This document shows, piece by piece, positions 27,258 through 36,344 of a DNA stretch of 64,000 nucleotides. The stretch covers positions 62,001-126,000 of the forward strand of contig NZ_PXYG01000009.1 in the NCBI RefSeq assembly GCF_003012775.1, in the 5' to 3' direction. A program made the translations under genes and the position numbers. Source of the DNA: Zobellella endophytica. GTDB taxonomy: Bacteria; Pseudomonadota; Gammaproteobacteria; Enterobacterales; Aeromonadaceae. The notes under the pieces are model-generated. The model ran no database searches, was not told the origin of the DNA, and saw only the letters and a program-made list of their open reading frames with translations. Each line of letters starts with the position of its first letter. Within the stretch, counting starts at the first letter, position 1.

Positions 27258-27911
27258 ATGAAGTATATAGCCTGTTTATTACTGTTCTGCTGTGGCCTGC
27301 AAGCCCAGCAGGCGCCGCCGTCTCCCGTTCCGGCGGAGTCCGAGGCGGGAACGCTGCGGGCGGTTCCCCTGTACGAAGAGCACGAGCTGATTGGCTGGAT
27401 CAATGACAACCGCCACCTGCAGCGGGTGCGAGACCAGGACCAGTGCCAGCTGGTGCAGGACATCGAGGCCCGGGCCGAAGTGCTGCGCCTGCCCTCCTAC
27501 CAGTTTCTGTGGGGGGACATGCTGGCCTGGGGCGTCTGTGTGCCCCGGGATCCCCGGCGGGGCATGGGCATGATCTGGCTGGCGGCCAGGCAAGGCCTGC
27601 CGGCGGCCCTGGAGCAGTTGGGCCGCTACTATTATCACGGCACCCTGGTACAGCAGAACCGGGAGCGGGCCTTGCCGCTGATGCAGGAGGCGGCTAGCCT
27701 CGGGTTCGAAAAGGCCCAGTTCACCTGGGCACAATGGCTGCTCGCCGGCGAGGGCAGTCCACTGGATTATCCCCAGGCCTATCTCTGGCTCAAGCAGATG
27801 GTGACCGCCGACACCGCCAGGCACCAACGGGCCGAACGACTGAGCGCGGCGCTGGCGAAGAAAATGCCGCCCCGGACGGTGCGCGAGCTGAACGGCCAGC
27901 TGCTGTTTTAA
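27258..27911 (+). CDS. motX: Sodium-type flagellar motor protein MotX
   Basis: This 217-residue periplasmic protein has a signal peptide (about 1-16) and Sel1-like repeats. MotX forms part of the T ring beneath the polar flagellum and lets the sodium-driven PomA/PomB stator assemble. The region LQRVRDQDQCQLVQDIEARAE and the following PSYQFLWGDMLAWGVCV are close to Vibrio MotX as I know it, including the two cysteines. It stands alone, as motX usually does, between ptsG (divergent) and nsrR. Confidence 0.9.
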   Translation: MKYIACLLLFCCGLQAQQAPPSPVPAESEAGTLRAVPLYEEHELIGWINDNRHLQRVRDQDQCQLVQDIEARAEVLRLPSYQFLWGDMLAWGVCVPRDPRRGMGMIWLAARQGLPAALEQLGRYYYHGTLVQQNRERALPLMQEAASLGFEKAQFTWAQWLLAGEGSPLDYPQAYLWLKQMVTADTARHQRAERLSAALAKKMPPRTVRELNGQLLF

Positions 27912-27919
27912 TCTCCATC

Positions 27920-27941
27920 CGGCACCGGTTTCCCGGTGCCG
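27920..27941 (+). terminator. Hairpin after motX, weak terminator
   Basis: CGGCACCGG-TTTC-CCGGTGCCG is a perfect 9-bp stem 9 nt after the motX stop, but only TCAT follows instead of a T-run, so termination efficiency is uncertain. Confidence 0.5.
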
Positions 27942-27975
27942 TCATACCGCTGTGGGCCCGGTCTGTTGTCATACC

Positions 27976-27990
27976 TGACATTTCATGTCA
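27976..27990. promoter_or_regulatory. Palindrome upstream of nsrR
   Basis: TGACAT-TTC-ATGTCA is a perfect inverted repeat 60 bp upstream of nsrR. Known NsrR sites have two ATGCATTT-like half-sites, so this is not a clear NsrR box, but its position fits an operator acting on nsrR. Confidence 0.35.
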
Positions 27991-28050
27991 CTTTAGCCAC
28001 GAATGTGTATCATGTATATATATTAGCCCCGTACTCAGGATACCTGCTCA

Positions 28051-28512
28051 ATGAAGCTGACCACCTACACCGATTTCGGATTGAGAGCCATGATGTACCT
28101 GGCTACCCTGCCCAAGGGCGAGCTGACCAGCGTGGCCCACGTGTCCAATCTTTACGATGTGTCCCGCAATCATATGGTCAAAGTGGTCAACCAGCTGGCG
28201 CGGGAAGGCTACATCCACGCGGTGCGCGGCAAGAATGGTGGCATCCGCCTGGCGCGACCGCCGGAAGAAATCAACGTGGGGCAGGTGATCCGGGCGCTGG
28301 AGCACAACCTCAAGGGCATCGACTGCGGCAGTCCCGCCTGTCACCTGGTGCCCGCCTGCCGCCTGCGGGATGCGCTCGGGCTGGCGATGGAAGCCTTTCT
28401 GCGGGTGATGGAAAGCTACACCCTGGCCGATCTGGTCGGCAACCGGGACGAACTGATGGTGATTTTCGAACGGCTGGAGCCCGGCAGCCGCAAGGCTCTG
28501 GCCCAGCCATAA
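28051..28512 (+). CDS. nsrR: Nitric-oxide-sensing repressor NsrR (Rrf2 family)
   Basis: A 153-residue winged-helix regulator. The N-terminus MKLTTYTDFGLRAMMYLA and the wing RGKNGGIRLARPP are typical. C92, C97 and C103 (IDCGSPACHLVPAC) are spaced as in NsrR and ligate the [Fe-S] cluster that reacts with nitric oxide, distinguishing it from IscR. No NO-detoxification gene (hmp, norV, ytfE) is adjacent, so its targets must lie elsewhere. Confidence 0.92.
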   Translation: MKLTTYTDFGLRAMMYLATLPKGELTSVAHVSNLYDVSRNHMVKVVNQLAREGYIHAVRGKNGGIRLARPPEEINVGQVIRALEHNLKGIDCGSPACHLVPACRLRDALGLAMEAFLRVMESYTLADLVGNRDELMVIFERLEPGSRKALAQP

Positions 28513-28522
28513 TCCCGGCGGC

Positions 28523-29791
28523 TCAGGGCTTGTAGTAGTGGGGTAGTACCCGGGCCAGCTTCACCATGTTATTTTCCACTTCCAGAATTTCAATGGGATA
28601 CCCGGCCAGGCGCAAGCCGATGTTGGTCTGGGGGATCTCCTCCATGTACTCCAGGATCAGGCCGTTGAGAGAGCGGGGACCGTCGGTGGGCAGTTTCCAG
28701 CCCAGCTCCTTGTTGATGTCCCGGATGCTGGCCGAACCCTCGATCAGGTAGGAGCCGTCGTCCTGGGGTTTGATCTCGTCGCTCAGGGTCGGGCTGATGG
28801 TGGTGGTGAAGTCGCCGACGATCTCCTCCAGGATATCGTCCAGGGTCACCAGGCCCTGGATGTCGCCGTACTCATCGACGATAAGGCCGATACGCTCCTT
28901 GTTGCGCTGGAACTTGAGCAACTGCACGTTGAGCGGGGTGGCCTCGGGAATAAAATAGACTTCGCGCACCGCCCGCATCAGGGTCGACTTGCTGAATTCC
29001 TCCTTGGCCAGCAGACGCAGGGCGTCCCGGGCGTGGATAAAGCCGAGCGCATCGTCGATGTTGTCCCGGTACAGCAGCACCTTGGTATGCGGGCTCTGCA
29101 GCAGGCGGCGGCTGATGGTTTTCCAGTCCTGGGTCACGTCGATACCGTAGATCTCGTTGCGTGGCACCATGATGTCGTCCACCGTGACCTTTTCCAGATC
29201 GAGGATGGACACCAGCATGTCCTGGTGACGGCGGGGGATCAGGGCGCCGGCCTCGTTGACGATGGTCCTCAGCTCTTCCGAACTGATGGCGGTGTCTTCC
29301 CGGCTGTGCGGGTTGATGCGGAACAGGGTCAGCAGGCCGTTGGAGATGGCGTTGATGGTCCATACCGCCGGATAGAGCAGCACCATCAGCGGCCGCAGGA
29401 TGAGGGAGGCGGGAAAGGCGACCCGTTCCGGATAGAGGGCGGCCAGGGTCTTGGGAGTGACCTCGGCGAAGATCAGCACCACTACGGTCAGCGCCATGGT
29501 GGCGATGGCGACACCCAGGTCGCCGAACAGACGAATGGCGATCAGGGTGGCGATGGCGGAGGCGAGAATATTGACCAGGTTGTTGCCGATCAGGATAAGC
29601 CCTATCAGCCGGTCGGGACGGGCCAGGAGTTTCTCCACCCGGGTGGCGGCCTTGTGGCGATTTTGCGCCAGGTGCCGCAACCGGTAGCGGTTCAACGACA
29701 TCATGCCGGTTTCAGAACTGGAGAAAAAGGCAGAAACAAAGAGTAATGCAATCAGGATACCGGTTAGGGTACCCGTGGATATGTCGTCCAA
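28523..29791 (-). CDS. yfjD: CNNM/CorC-type transporter family protein YfjD
   Basis: The 422-residue protein has an N-terminal CNNM membrane domain (helices within about 5-165), a pair of CBS domains (about 205-330, with IMVPRNEIYGIDV) and a C-terminal CorC/HlyC domain (about 340-420). The family is linked to magnesium or cobalt export and resistance; the true substrate here is unknown. It converges on nsrR with 10 bp between stops and forms the conserved yfjD-ypjD pair opposite ffh. Confidence 0.88.
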   Translation of the reverse strand: MDDISTGTLTGILIALLFVSAFFSSSETGMMSLNRYRLRHLAQNRHKAATRVEKLLARPDRLIGLILIGNNLVNILASAIATLIAIRLFGDLGVAIATMALTVVVLIFAEVTPKTLAALYPERVAFPASLILRPLMVLLYPAVWTINAISNGLLTLFRINPHSREDTAISSEELRTIVNEAGALIPRRHQDMLVSILDLEKVTVDDIMVPRNEIYGIDVTQDWKTISRRLLQSPHTKVLLYRDNIDDALGFIHARDALRLLAKEEFSKSTLMRAVREVYFIPEATPLNVQLLKFQRNKERIGLIVDEYGDIQGLVTLDDILEEIVGDFTTTISPTLSDEIKPQDDGSYLIEGSASIRDINKELGWKLPTDGPRSLNGLILEYMEEIPQTNIGLRLAGYPIEILEVENNMVKLARVLPHYYKP

Positions 29792-29871
29792 GCAGACCGT
29801 CCTGTGTAAAAAATCTGATCAATTTCTAAGGGTTTGAGCCTGTACTGTCAAGTTAAGAGCTCAAGCGGGCG

Positions 29872-30666
29872 CTAAGAACCCAGCAGCACCTCGCGCACGA
29901 AACGGCTGCCGAAATAGGCGATGGTCAGCAGGACGCTGCCGGCCACGCTGGTCCAGATCACCTTGCGTCCGCGCCAGCCCAGGCGATGGTGACCCCACAG
30001 CAGGCCGACATAGACACACCAGGCCAGGATGCTGAGTACCGCCTTGTGCGCCTTGCCCGGGCTGAACATTTCCTGCAGGAAGAACAGGCCGCTGGAAATG
30101 GACAGGGTCAGCAACAGCACCCCGACGAAGATCAGGCGGAACAGGTTGCGCTCTATGGTCATCAGCGGCGGCATCGCCGGCAGGTTGGTGAGCTTGTGTT
30201 TTTTCAGCCGGTTATCGAGAAAACTCAGCAGGATGGCGAGCAGACAGGCGATGTTGAGCAGCGAGTAGGATAACAGCCCCAGGCCGATGTGCAGCAGGAT
30301 TTCCGGGCGGGTCTCGATGTGCATGGTGTAATAGCCGGGCAGCAGGAAGTCCGCGGCCAGCAGCAGGCCGGCGAAGCCGTACACCACCGGCATCAGCAGC
30401 CAGACGTTGAAGCGGCTGACCAGCATGGTCATCAGCAGGCAGATGATCAGGCTGACGATGGAGGCCACGTTGAGCATGCTCAGGTTCTGACCGTCGGGCA
30501 CCAGCACCACGGTGTTGAACAGCCACAGACTATGGAGCGCCAGCGCAAACAGCGCCGCCAGCAAGCCGTATCGGCGACCCGGGTTCTGGGGGTTAAGCAG
30601 ATTATGTACACAGGCGAAGGCCGCCAACAGATAAAATGCCATCGCCAAAACAGCAAGCAATTCCAT
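29872..30666 (-). CDS. ypjD: Inner-membrane protein YpjD (CcsA/CcmC-like cytochrome c assembly family)
   Basis: A 264-residue protein with about eight membrane helices and the conserved histidine-bearing segments HIGLGLLSYSLL, GKAHKAVLS and WGHHRLGWRG of the CcsA fold. Family members handle haem at the membrane, but YpjD itself has no proven function. It is encoded divergently from ffh, as in E. coli. Confidence 0.88.
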   Translation of the reverse strand: MELLAVLAMAFYLLAAFACVHNLLNPQNPGRRYGLLAALFALALHSLWLFNTVVLVPDGQNLSMLNVASIVSLIICLLMTMLVSRFNVWLLMPVVYGFAGLLLAADFLLPGYYTMHIETRPEILLHIGLGLLSYSLLNIACLLAILLSFLDNRLKKHKLTNLPAMPPLMTIERNLFRLIFVGVLLLTLSISSGLFFLQEMFSPGKAHKAVLSILAWCVYVGLLWGHHRLGWRGRKVIWTSVAGSVLLTIAYFGSRFVREVLLGS

Positions 30667-30750
30667 AATGAACGTAAGCCATTAATCAGTAATATAAAGA
30701 AGAACGGCCAGTATACCCCTAAGGCAAGCGATATCGCTACCTGCGGTCGC

Positions 30751-30779
30751 TTAAGTTCGGCGGGCAAGTTGGGTATACT
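30751..30779 (+). promoter_or_regulatory. Candidate sigma-70 promoter of ffh
   Basis: TTAAGT (30751-30756), a 17-nt spacer and TATACT (30774-30779) lie 33 bp upstream of ffh. The -10 is strong, the -35 moderate. Confidence 0.45.
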
Positions 30780-30811
30780 GGTCGCAATTTTCGCCAATTG
30801 CGGACTCAGTC

Positions 30812-32197
30812 ATGTTTGAAAATCTCACCGAAAGATTGTCGCGGACGCTGAAGAACATCAGCGGCCGCGGGCGCCTCACCGAGGACAACATCAAGGAAAC
30901 CCTGCGCGAGGTGCGCATGGCCCTGCTGGAGGCTGACGTGGCCCTGCCGGTGGTACGGGATTTCGTCAACCGGGTCAAGGAACGGGCGGTGGGCCAGGAA
31001 GTGTCCAAGTCCCTGAGCCCAGGCCAAGCCTTTATCAAGATAGTCAACGCCGAGCTGGTTTCGGTGATGGGCGAGGCTAATGAAGGGCTCGACCTGACGG
31101 TCTCGCCGCCGGCGGTGATCCTGATGGCCGGCCTGCAGGGCGCCGGTAAGACCACCTCGGTGGGTAAACTTGCCAAGTTCCTGAAAGAGCGGCACAAGAA
31201 GAAGGTGCTGGTGGTCAGTGCCGACGTGTACCGGCCGGCGGCGATCAAGCAGCTCGAGACCCTGGCGGCGGATCTGGAGGTGGAATGCTTCCCCAGCAAC
31301 GCGCAGCAGAAGCCGGTGGACATCGGCCGCAACGCGGTGGATTACGCCCGCAAGAAGTTCTTCGACGTGGTGCTGGTGGACACCGCCGGCCGGCTGCATG
31401 TCGACACCGAGATGATGGATGAAATCCAGCAGCTGCACGGCGCGGTCCGGCCGGTGGAGACCCTGTTCGTGGTCGACGCCATGACCGGCCAGGACGCGGC
31501 GAATACCGCCAAGGCGTTCAACGAGGCGCTGCCGCTCACCGGGGTGATCCTCACCAAGGCGGACGGCGACGCCCGTGGCGGTGCCGCGCTGTCGGTACGC
31601 CATATCACCGGCAAGCCGATCAAATTTATCGGTATCGGTGAAAAGACCGATGCGCTGGAGCCGTTCCACCCGGATCGGGTGGCGTCGCGCATCCTGGGCA
31701 TGGGCGACATGCTGTCGCTTATCGATCAGATGGAGCGCTCGGTCGACAAGGGCAAGGCGGCCGAAATGGCCCAGAAGCTCAAAAAGGGCAAGGGCTTCGA
31801 TCTGGAGGACTTCCGCGATCAGCTGGCGCAGATGCGCAACATGGGCGGCATGATGAGCCTGATGGACAAGCTGCCGGGCATGAACCAGCTGCCGGACAAC
31901 GTCAAGGATCAGGTCAACGACAAGCTGACGGTGCGCATGGAGGCCATCATCAGCTCCATGACGCCCAAGGAGCGCCAGCATCCGGATCTGATCAAGGGCT
32001 CGCGCAAGCGTCGTATCGCCGCCGGCTCGGGCACCGACGTGCAGGAGGTGAACAAGCTGCTCAAGCAGTTTGCCCAGATGCAGAAAATGATGAAGAAAAT
32101 GTCCGGCAAGGGCGGCATGCGCAAGATGATGAGCCAGATGCAGGGCCTGATGGGCCCCGGCGGGATGGGCGGCGGCGGCCGACGCGGCCCCTTCTGA
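30812..32197 (+). CDS. ffh: Signal recognition particle protein Ffh
   Basis: The 461-residue GTPase binds 4.5S RNA and hydrophobic signal sequences and targets ribosomes to FtsY and SecYEG. The N domain (1-85), G domain (GLQGAGKTTS, DTAGRLHVD, TKADGDARGG) and methionine-rich M domain (about 300-461, many Met in MMSLMDKLPGMN and the C-terminal MMKKMSGKGGMRKMM) are all present. Confidence 0.98.
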   Translation: MFENLTERLSRTLKNISGRGRLTEDNIKETLREVRMALLEADVALPVVRDFVNRVKERAVGQEVSKSLSPGQAFIKIVNAELVSVMGEANEGLDLTVSPPAVILMAGLQGAGKTTSVGKLAKFLKERHKKKVLVVSADVYRPAAIKQLETLAADLEVECFPSNAQQKPVDIGRNAVDYARKKFFDVVLVDTAGRLHVDTEMMDEIQQLHGAVRPVETLFVVDAMTGQDAANTAKAFNEALPLTGVILTKADGDARGGAALSVRHITGKPIKFIGIGEKTDALEPFHPDRVASRILGMGDMLSLIDQMERSVDKGKAAEMAQKLKKGKGFDLEDFRDQLAQMRNMGGMMSLMDKLPGMNQLPDNVKDQVNDKLTVRMEAIISSMTPKERQHPDLIKGSRKRRIAAGSGTDVQEVNKLLKQFAQMQKMMKKMSGKGGMRKMMSQMQGLMGPGGMGGGGRRGPF

Positions 32198-32246
32198 ACC
32201 ACGGACGGGGGCAGGACACCGTTTCCCGTTCCCGGCCCCAAGTCGG

Positions 32247-32274
32247 TTGCATTTCCACCGGATCAGAGTACAAT
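32247..32274 (+). promoter_or_regulatory. Promoter of the rpsP-rimM-trmD-rplS operon
   Basis: TTGCAT (32247-32252), 16-nt spacer, TACAAT (32269-32274), with a small leader hairpin GGCTTAA-T-TTAAGCC at 32280-32294. It lies 73 bp upstream of rpsP. Confidence 0.65.
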
Positions 32275-32346
32275 TGCGCGGCTTAATTTAAGCCAGGGTT
32301 CGCATTGTCTGCGGACCTTGTTTGTTTCAAGTAAATAGAGGACGGT

Positions 32347-32595
32347 ATGGTAACCATTCGTTTACAACGTGGTGGCGCGAAAAAGCGTCCGTTCTACCAA
32401 GTGGTTGTTGCTGACAGCCGTTACGCCCGCGATGGTCGTTTCATCGAGCGCGTAGGCTTCTTCAACCCGATCGCCGCCGGCCAGGCAGAAAAACTGCGTC
32501 TGGACCTCGAGCGTATCAACCATTGGGTAGGTCAGGGTGCTAACGTATCCGAGCGCGTAGCCAAGCTTATCAAAGACGCAGCCAAAGCGGCCTAA
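32347..32595 (+). CDS. rpsP: 30S ribosomal protein S16
   Basis: An 82-residue ribosomal protein of the 30S body. The N-terminus [25 protein letters not shown] and the full length fit the family. First gene of the rpsP-rimM-trmD-rplS operon; AGAGGA precedes the start. Codon use is visibly more biased than that of neighbours, as expected for a highly expressed gene. Confidence 0.98.
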   Translation: MVTIRLQRGGAKKRPFYQVVVADSRYARDGRFIERVGFFNPIAAGQAEKLRLDLERINHWVGQGANVSERVAKLIKDAAKAA

Positions 32596-32618
32596 GTCTT
32601 TACAGGTAGGGAGTTAAG

Positions 32619-33140
32619 GTGAGCGAACCTGTAGTAGTAGGCCAACTGGGCGCTGTTTACGGCATCAAAGGTTGGTTGAAGGTCAACTCCTTTACCGACC
32701 AGCCAGATGGCATTTTCGATTATCAGCCCTGGCTGATAAGAGACGGCAAAGGCTGGCGTGAAATCCGGGTAACCGGATGGAAGCGTCACAACAAGAGCCT
32801 CATCTGCAAATTGGCCGATATCGATCAGCGGGAAGAGGCCCAGGCACTCACCGGCGTCGACATCGCGGTGAGCGGGAACGTGTTTCCCGAACTGCCGGAA
32901 GACCAGTTTTACTGGCGCGACCTGATCGGTTGTCAGGTGAAGAACACCCGGGGCTATGATTTCGGGCAAGTGACTCAGCTAATGGAAACCGGCTCCAACG
33001 ACGTGCTGGTGGTCAAGGCCAATGCCAACGATGCCTTTGGTCAGCGAGAACGGTTGATTCCGTTTTTAGAAGATCAGGTGATCAAGTCCGTGAGCGTTCA
33101 GGACAAGGTCATCGAAGTTGATTGGGATCCGGATTTTTAA
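32619..33140 (+). CDS. rimM: Ribosome maturation factor RimM
   Basis: This 173-residue protein binds S19 and helps build the 3' domain of 16S rRNA. The N-terminal RimM barrel ([15 protein letters not shown]) and C-terminal PRC-barrel ([13 protein letters not shown], then [10 protein letters not shown]) are complete. It uses GTG as start. Confidence 0.97.
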   Translation: MSEPVVVGQLGAVYGIKGWLKVNSFTDQPDGIFDYQPWLIRDGKGWREIRVTGWKRHNKSLICKLADIDQREEAQALTGVDIAVSGNVFPELPEDQFYWRDLIGCQVKNTRGYDFGQVTQLMETGSNDVLVVKANANDAFGQRERLIPFLEDQVIKSVSVQDKVIEVDWDPDF

Positions 33141-33169
33141 TTCCTGTCGAATCCCGCGCGGAGAAAATC

Positions 33170-33919
33170 ATGTGGATAGGGGTGGTTAGCCTCTTCCCGG
33201 AGATGTTCCGGGCAGTATCCGACTATGGCGTTACCGGTCGGGCCGTGAACGATGGCCTGCTGACATTCGAATGCTGGAACCCGCGGGACTTTACCCGGGA
33301 CAGGCATCGCACCGTGGATGACCGGCCCTACGGGGGCGGACCCGGGATGCTGATGATGGTTCAGCCCCTGCGCGATGCCATCGCGGCGGCGCGGGCGGCG
33401 GCCGGCGAAGGAGCAAAGGTGATTTATCTCTCTCCTCAGGGCCGCAAGCTGGATCAGCAAGGCGTGACCGAGCTGGCCCGGGAAGAGAAACTCATCCTGG
33501 TGGCCGGGCGTTACGAAGGGGTGGATGAGCGCGTTATCCAGGCCGATGTCGACGAAGAGTGGTCGGTCGGCGATTACGTGCTCAGTGGCGGCGAACTGCC
33601 GGCCATGGTGCTGATTGATGCGGTGGCGCGTTTGGTGCCCGGTGTCCTCGGTGACATGGCGAGTGCGGAGCAGGATTCCTTCAGTGAAGGATTGCTGGAT
33701 CATCCACACTACACACGCCCCGAGCAGCTGGCGGGAATGACAGTTCCCAAGGTGTTGCTGAGTGGCAACCACGCCGAGGTGGCACGCTGGCGAATGCAGC
33801 AGTCGTTGGGCCGGACCTGGTTAAGAAGGCCGGAACTCTTGAATAACCTAGCTCTGACTGACGAGCAAGAACAACTTCTTGCCCAATTTGTTCGCGAATA
33901 TCGCGAGTCGAAACAGTAG
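33170..33919 (+). CDS. trmD: tRNA (guanine-37-N1)-methyltransferase TrmD
   Basis: The 249-residue SPOUT enzyme makes m1G37, which prevents +1 frameshifting. The trefoil-knot SAM site is seen in [23 protein letters not shown] and [17 protein letters not shown] 33170 matches the family N-terminus ([13 protein letters not shown]); an upstream in-frame start overlapping rimM was rejected. Confidence 0.97.
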   Translation: MWIGVVSLFPEMFRAVSDYGVTGRAVNDGLLTFECWNPRDFTRDRHRTVDDRPYGGGPGMLMMVQPLRDAIAAARAAAGEGAKVIYLSPQGRKLDQQGVTELAREEKLILVAGRYEGVDERVIQADVDEEWSVGDYVLSGGELPAMVLIDAVARLVPGVLGDMASAEQDSFSEGLLDHPHYTRPEQLAGMTVPKVLLSGNHAEVARWRMQQSLGRTWLRRPELLNNLALTDEQEQLLAQFVREYRESKQ

Positions 33920-33951
33920 AGTTTTCAGTTTACCCTAGGTAAGGAAATATC

Positions 33952-34314
33952 ATGAGCAACATCATTAAGCAGCTTGAAGACGAACAATTGCGCAGCGATA
34001 TCCCCGACTTCGGTCCGGGTGACACCGTGCGTGTACAGGTACGCGTTGCCGAAGGCGGCAAAGAGCGTCTGCAGGCTTACGAAGGCGTGGTTATCGCCAA
34101 GCGTAACCGCGGTCTGCACTCTTCTTTCACCGTGCGCAAGATCTCCAACGGTGAAGGCGTAGAGCGTACTTTCCAGACTCACAGCCCGCTGATCGGCAGC
34201 GTGGAAGTGAAGCGTCGCGGCGCCGTGCGTCGTGCCAAGCTTTACTACCTGCGCGACCGTGCCGGTAAGTCTGCCCGTATCAAAGAGCGTCTTACCAGCA
34301 AAAACGGCAAGTAA
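33952..34314 (+). CDS. rplS: 50S ribosomal protein L19
   Basis: A 120-residue protein at the 30S-50S interface; residues [24 protein letters not shown] and [18 protein letters not shown] are typical. Last gene of the operon; a strong terminator follows 16 bp later. Confidence 0.98.
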   Translation: MSNIIKQLEDEQLRSDIPDFGPGDTVRVQVRVAEGGKERLQAYEGVVIAKRNRGLHSSFTVRKISNGEGVERTFQTHSPLIGSVEVKRRGAVRRAKLYYLRDRAGKSARIKERLTSKNGK

Positions 34315-34330
34315 GCCGACCGGCTGTGCC

Positions 34331-34357
34331 AAAGGCCCGCATTTGCGGGCCTTTTTG
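34331..34357. terminator. Rho-independent terminator of the rplS operon
   Basis: AAAGGCCCGC-ATTT-GCGGGCC followed by T5GTTTT. Very stable stem; the A-run on the left lets it work for the converging mutH too. Confidence 0.92.
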
Positions 34358-34441
34358 TTTTCTGCCTCCGCCGTCGGGCCCTGATCTCCCGAGATCCTGC
34401 CGGCGGCGCTGCCGAGTCGGTGGCCGCGGGAACAGGCCCGG

Positions 34442-35119
34442 TTACAGCATGAAATGTCGGGCCAGCAGGGCCCCGGTAAAGGTGGTCTTGAGATAAAACC
34501 CCCGGGGCAGGGTCTGGATCGGCTGCCCCTGCCGGCCCACCGCCTCGGTCAGGGCCCGGCCGTTGGCGGCCTTGGGCCGCAGCTGCAGTACCTGGCCGTG
34601 ACGGGCGGTGATCTCCTGCACTCGGCCGAGGCTTATCCATTCCATGATCTCTTCCCAGTCCTGGCGCAGCAGCCGTTCTTCTTCCCGGCTCGGGGTCCAC
34701 AGCAGCGGCTGACCGATCCGTCTTGCGCCCGGCGCGACACTGCGCTCGCCCAGTACCGGTATCCACAATACCCGGGACAACTTGTTGCGTACATTGGAGT
34801 GTTCCCAGCTCAGCCCGGCGATGTCGGTGAGTGGGGCCACGCAAACGAAGGTGGTCTCCAGCGGTTTTCCCTGGCTGTCGACGGGAATGGTTTTCAGTTC
34901 GACTCCCAGTTCGGGGAAATCCTGTTCCGGCTTGGAGCCGGCGGAAGCGCCCAGTGCCAGTTCGAGCAACAGGCCGACCCAGCCCTTGTCCCGGCGCAGG
35001 TGGGCCGGGACCGGGATCCCGAGGCGATGGGCCAGTTCACCCAGGCTGAGGCCGGCCAGTTGGCCGGCGGTTGCCATCAGGGCGTCGATAGAAGCGGGTC
35101 TTGGTGTACATTTGTTCAA
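34442..35119 (-). CDS. mutH: DNA mismatch repair endonuclease MutH
   Basis: The 225-residue endonuclease nicks the unmethylated strand at hemimethylated GATC after activation by MutS and MutL. The catalytic set D...E-x-K is visible in [15 protein letters not shown], followed by FVCVAPLTD and the conserved C-terminal region ([22 protein letters not shown]). The frame begins at TTG 35119 with GGAG about 11 nt upstream; family alignment supports this start over the internal ATG at codon 16. Its presence implies Dam methylation in the host. Confidence 0.95.
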   Translation of the reverse strand: MNKCTPRPASIDALMATAGQLAGLSLGELAHRLGIPVPAHLRRDKGWVGLLLELALGASAGSKPEQDFPELGVELKTIPVDSQGKPLETTFVCVAPLTDIAGLSWEHSNVRNKLSRVLWIPVLGERSVAPGARRIGQPLLWTPSREEERLLRQDWEEIMEWISLGRVQEITARHGQVLQLRPKAANGRALTEAVGRQGQPIQTLPRGFYLKTTFTGALLARHFML

Positions 35120-35794
35120 AATTTAATCACTCCGGGCAGCGGGGGAAGTGGGCGGAACCTTGTCGAAATCACTATTTAACTGATTGATTTATATATGCTT
35201 AACCGCCTCTATCCGGGGAAGGGCATCGCCTTCGGATGATATACCGGTTTTACCTGAGTATAAACATGCTGTTGCACAGCCTTATCCACAGAAAAACTGG
35301 ATAACTGCCTCGGCGGTGCTGCCGATGATTTTTCGGCGTGCTGCGGGCCGAAAAAGAGGATTTTTTTCCTCCCGTTAACCCCGGCTTTACCCGGTTTCTG
35401 TGGATAACTATCCGGTGGTTGATCTTTGAGCTACCGGACTTATTAACACCGATTGCAGCCGTTGAACGCCTGTGAAAAGATCCAGGTTGATCCGGGTGTT
35501 GTATTTTAATCTTATGATTTTTATGTGTTTTTATTATTCATTCCTGATGATCATCGTCGGGAATACGGATCGTGAGGAAGGATAAAGGGTAAGCTATACA
35601 ACCTTTACCACAAGATTATCCACATGTTTTGGGGGAAAATAACGGCGGAGGGATCCTTTTTCTGTTTATAACTATTGACAAAACGCCGAGTTATTCAAGA
35701 TGTCTTGCCGGTGGTGGTATCACAGCATGATTTGCCGGAAATAGGGGAATATGGAACAATCATCCTCATGTGAGCTTTTTAGTCTGGTGATTGC
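35120..35794. promoter_or_regulatory. DnaA-box-rich intergenic region, candidate DARS2
   Basis: The 675-bp AT-rich gap between mutH and rppH has no credible gene. It holds three perfect DnaA boxes TTATCCACA: plus strand 35282-35290, minus strand 35399-35407 and plus strand 35616-35624. Weaker boxes lie at 35296-35304 (minus, TTATCCAGT), 35440-35448 (TTATTAACA) and 35663-35671 (minus, TTATAAACA). Six GATC sites fall within 35421-35655. In E. coli the DnaA-reactivating sequence DARS2, which regenerates ATP-DnaA, lies next to mutH, so this is most likely its counterpart. The rppH promoter should be near TTGACA at 35675-35680. Confidence 0.72.
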
Positions 35795-36313
35795 GTGATA
35801 GATGGTGACGGTTTTCGTCCCAATGTAGGCATAGTGATCTGCAATCGCAAAGGCCAGGTGTTATGGGCCAGACGTTACGGGCAGCACTCCTGGCAGTTTC
35901 CCCAGGGCGGCGTGGATGACGGCGAAACACCGGAACAGTCCATGTACCGGGAATTGTATGAAGAGATAGGGCTAAGGCCCGAAAATGTCACTTTGCTGGC
36001 GGTGACCCGCCACTGGCTCAAATACAAGTTACCCAAACGTCTGGTAAGGTGGGACAGCAATCCCGTCTGCATAGGTCAAAAGCAGAAATGGTTTCTGTTG
36101 CGGTTGGATTCGGATCATGAATCACACATCGAGTTCGGTTGCCACGGGCACCCCGAGTTCGATGACTGGCGCTGGGTCAGCTACTGGTACCCGGTGCGAC
36201 AGGTGGTGTCTTTCAAACGGGAAGTATACAGGCGGGTGCTGAGGGAGTTTGCGCCCATCGTCATGGCCGAGCAGCAACAGGGCCGCAAAGACGGGCGCAA
36301 GCGGTACAGGTAG
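35795..36313 (+). CDS. rppH: RNA pyrophosphohydrolase RppH
   Basis: A 172-residue Nudix enzyme that removes pyrophosphate from 5' ends of RNA and so triggers RNase E decay. The Nudix box is [20 protein letters not shown] followed by IGL. The N-terminus [15 protein letters not shown] from GTG 35795 fits the family. It lies 31 bp upstream of ptsP, the standard pair. Confidence 0.96.
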   Translation: MIDGDGFRPNVGIVICNRKGQVLWARRYGQHSWQFPQGGVDDGETPEQSMYRELYEEIGLRPENVTLLAVTRHWLKYKLPKRLVRWDSNPVCIGQKQKWFLLRLDSDHESHIEFGCHGHPEFDDWRWVSYWYPVRQVVSFKREVYRRVLREFAPIVMAEQQQGRKDGRKRYR

Positions 36314-36344
36314 CAGGGCACAACCAATACAGGAGTAAGCCTCG

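Noticed and set aside
35270-35680. Chromosomal origin oriC
   Set aside because: DnaA boxes, GATC sites and AT-rich stretches look like an origin, but the usual neighbours (mnmG, mioC, dnaA, rpmH, atp genes) are absent and position next to mutH fits DARS2 better. GC skew of the full chromosome would decide.
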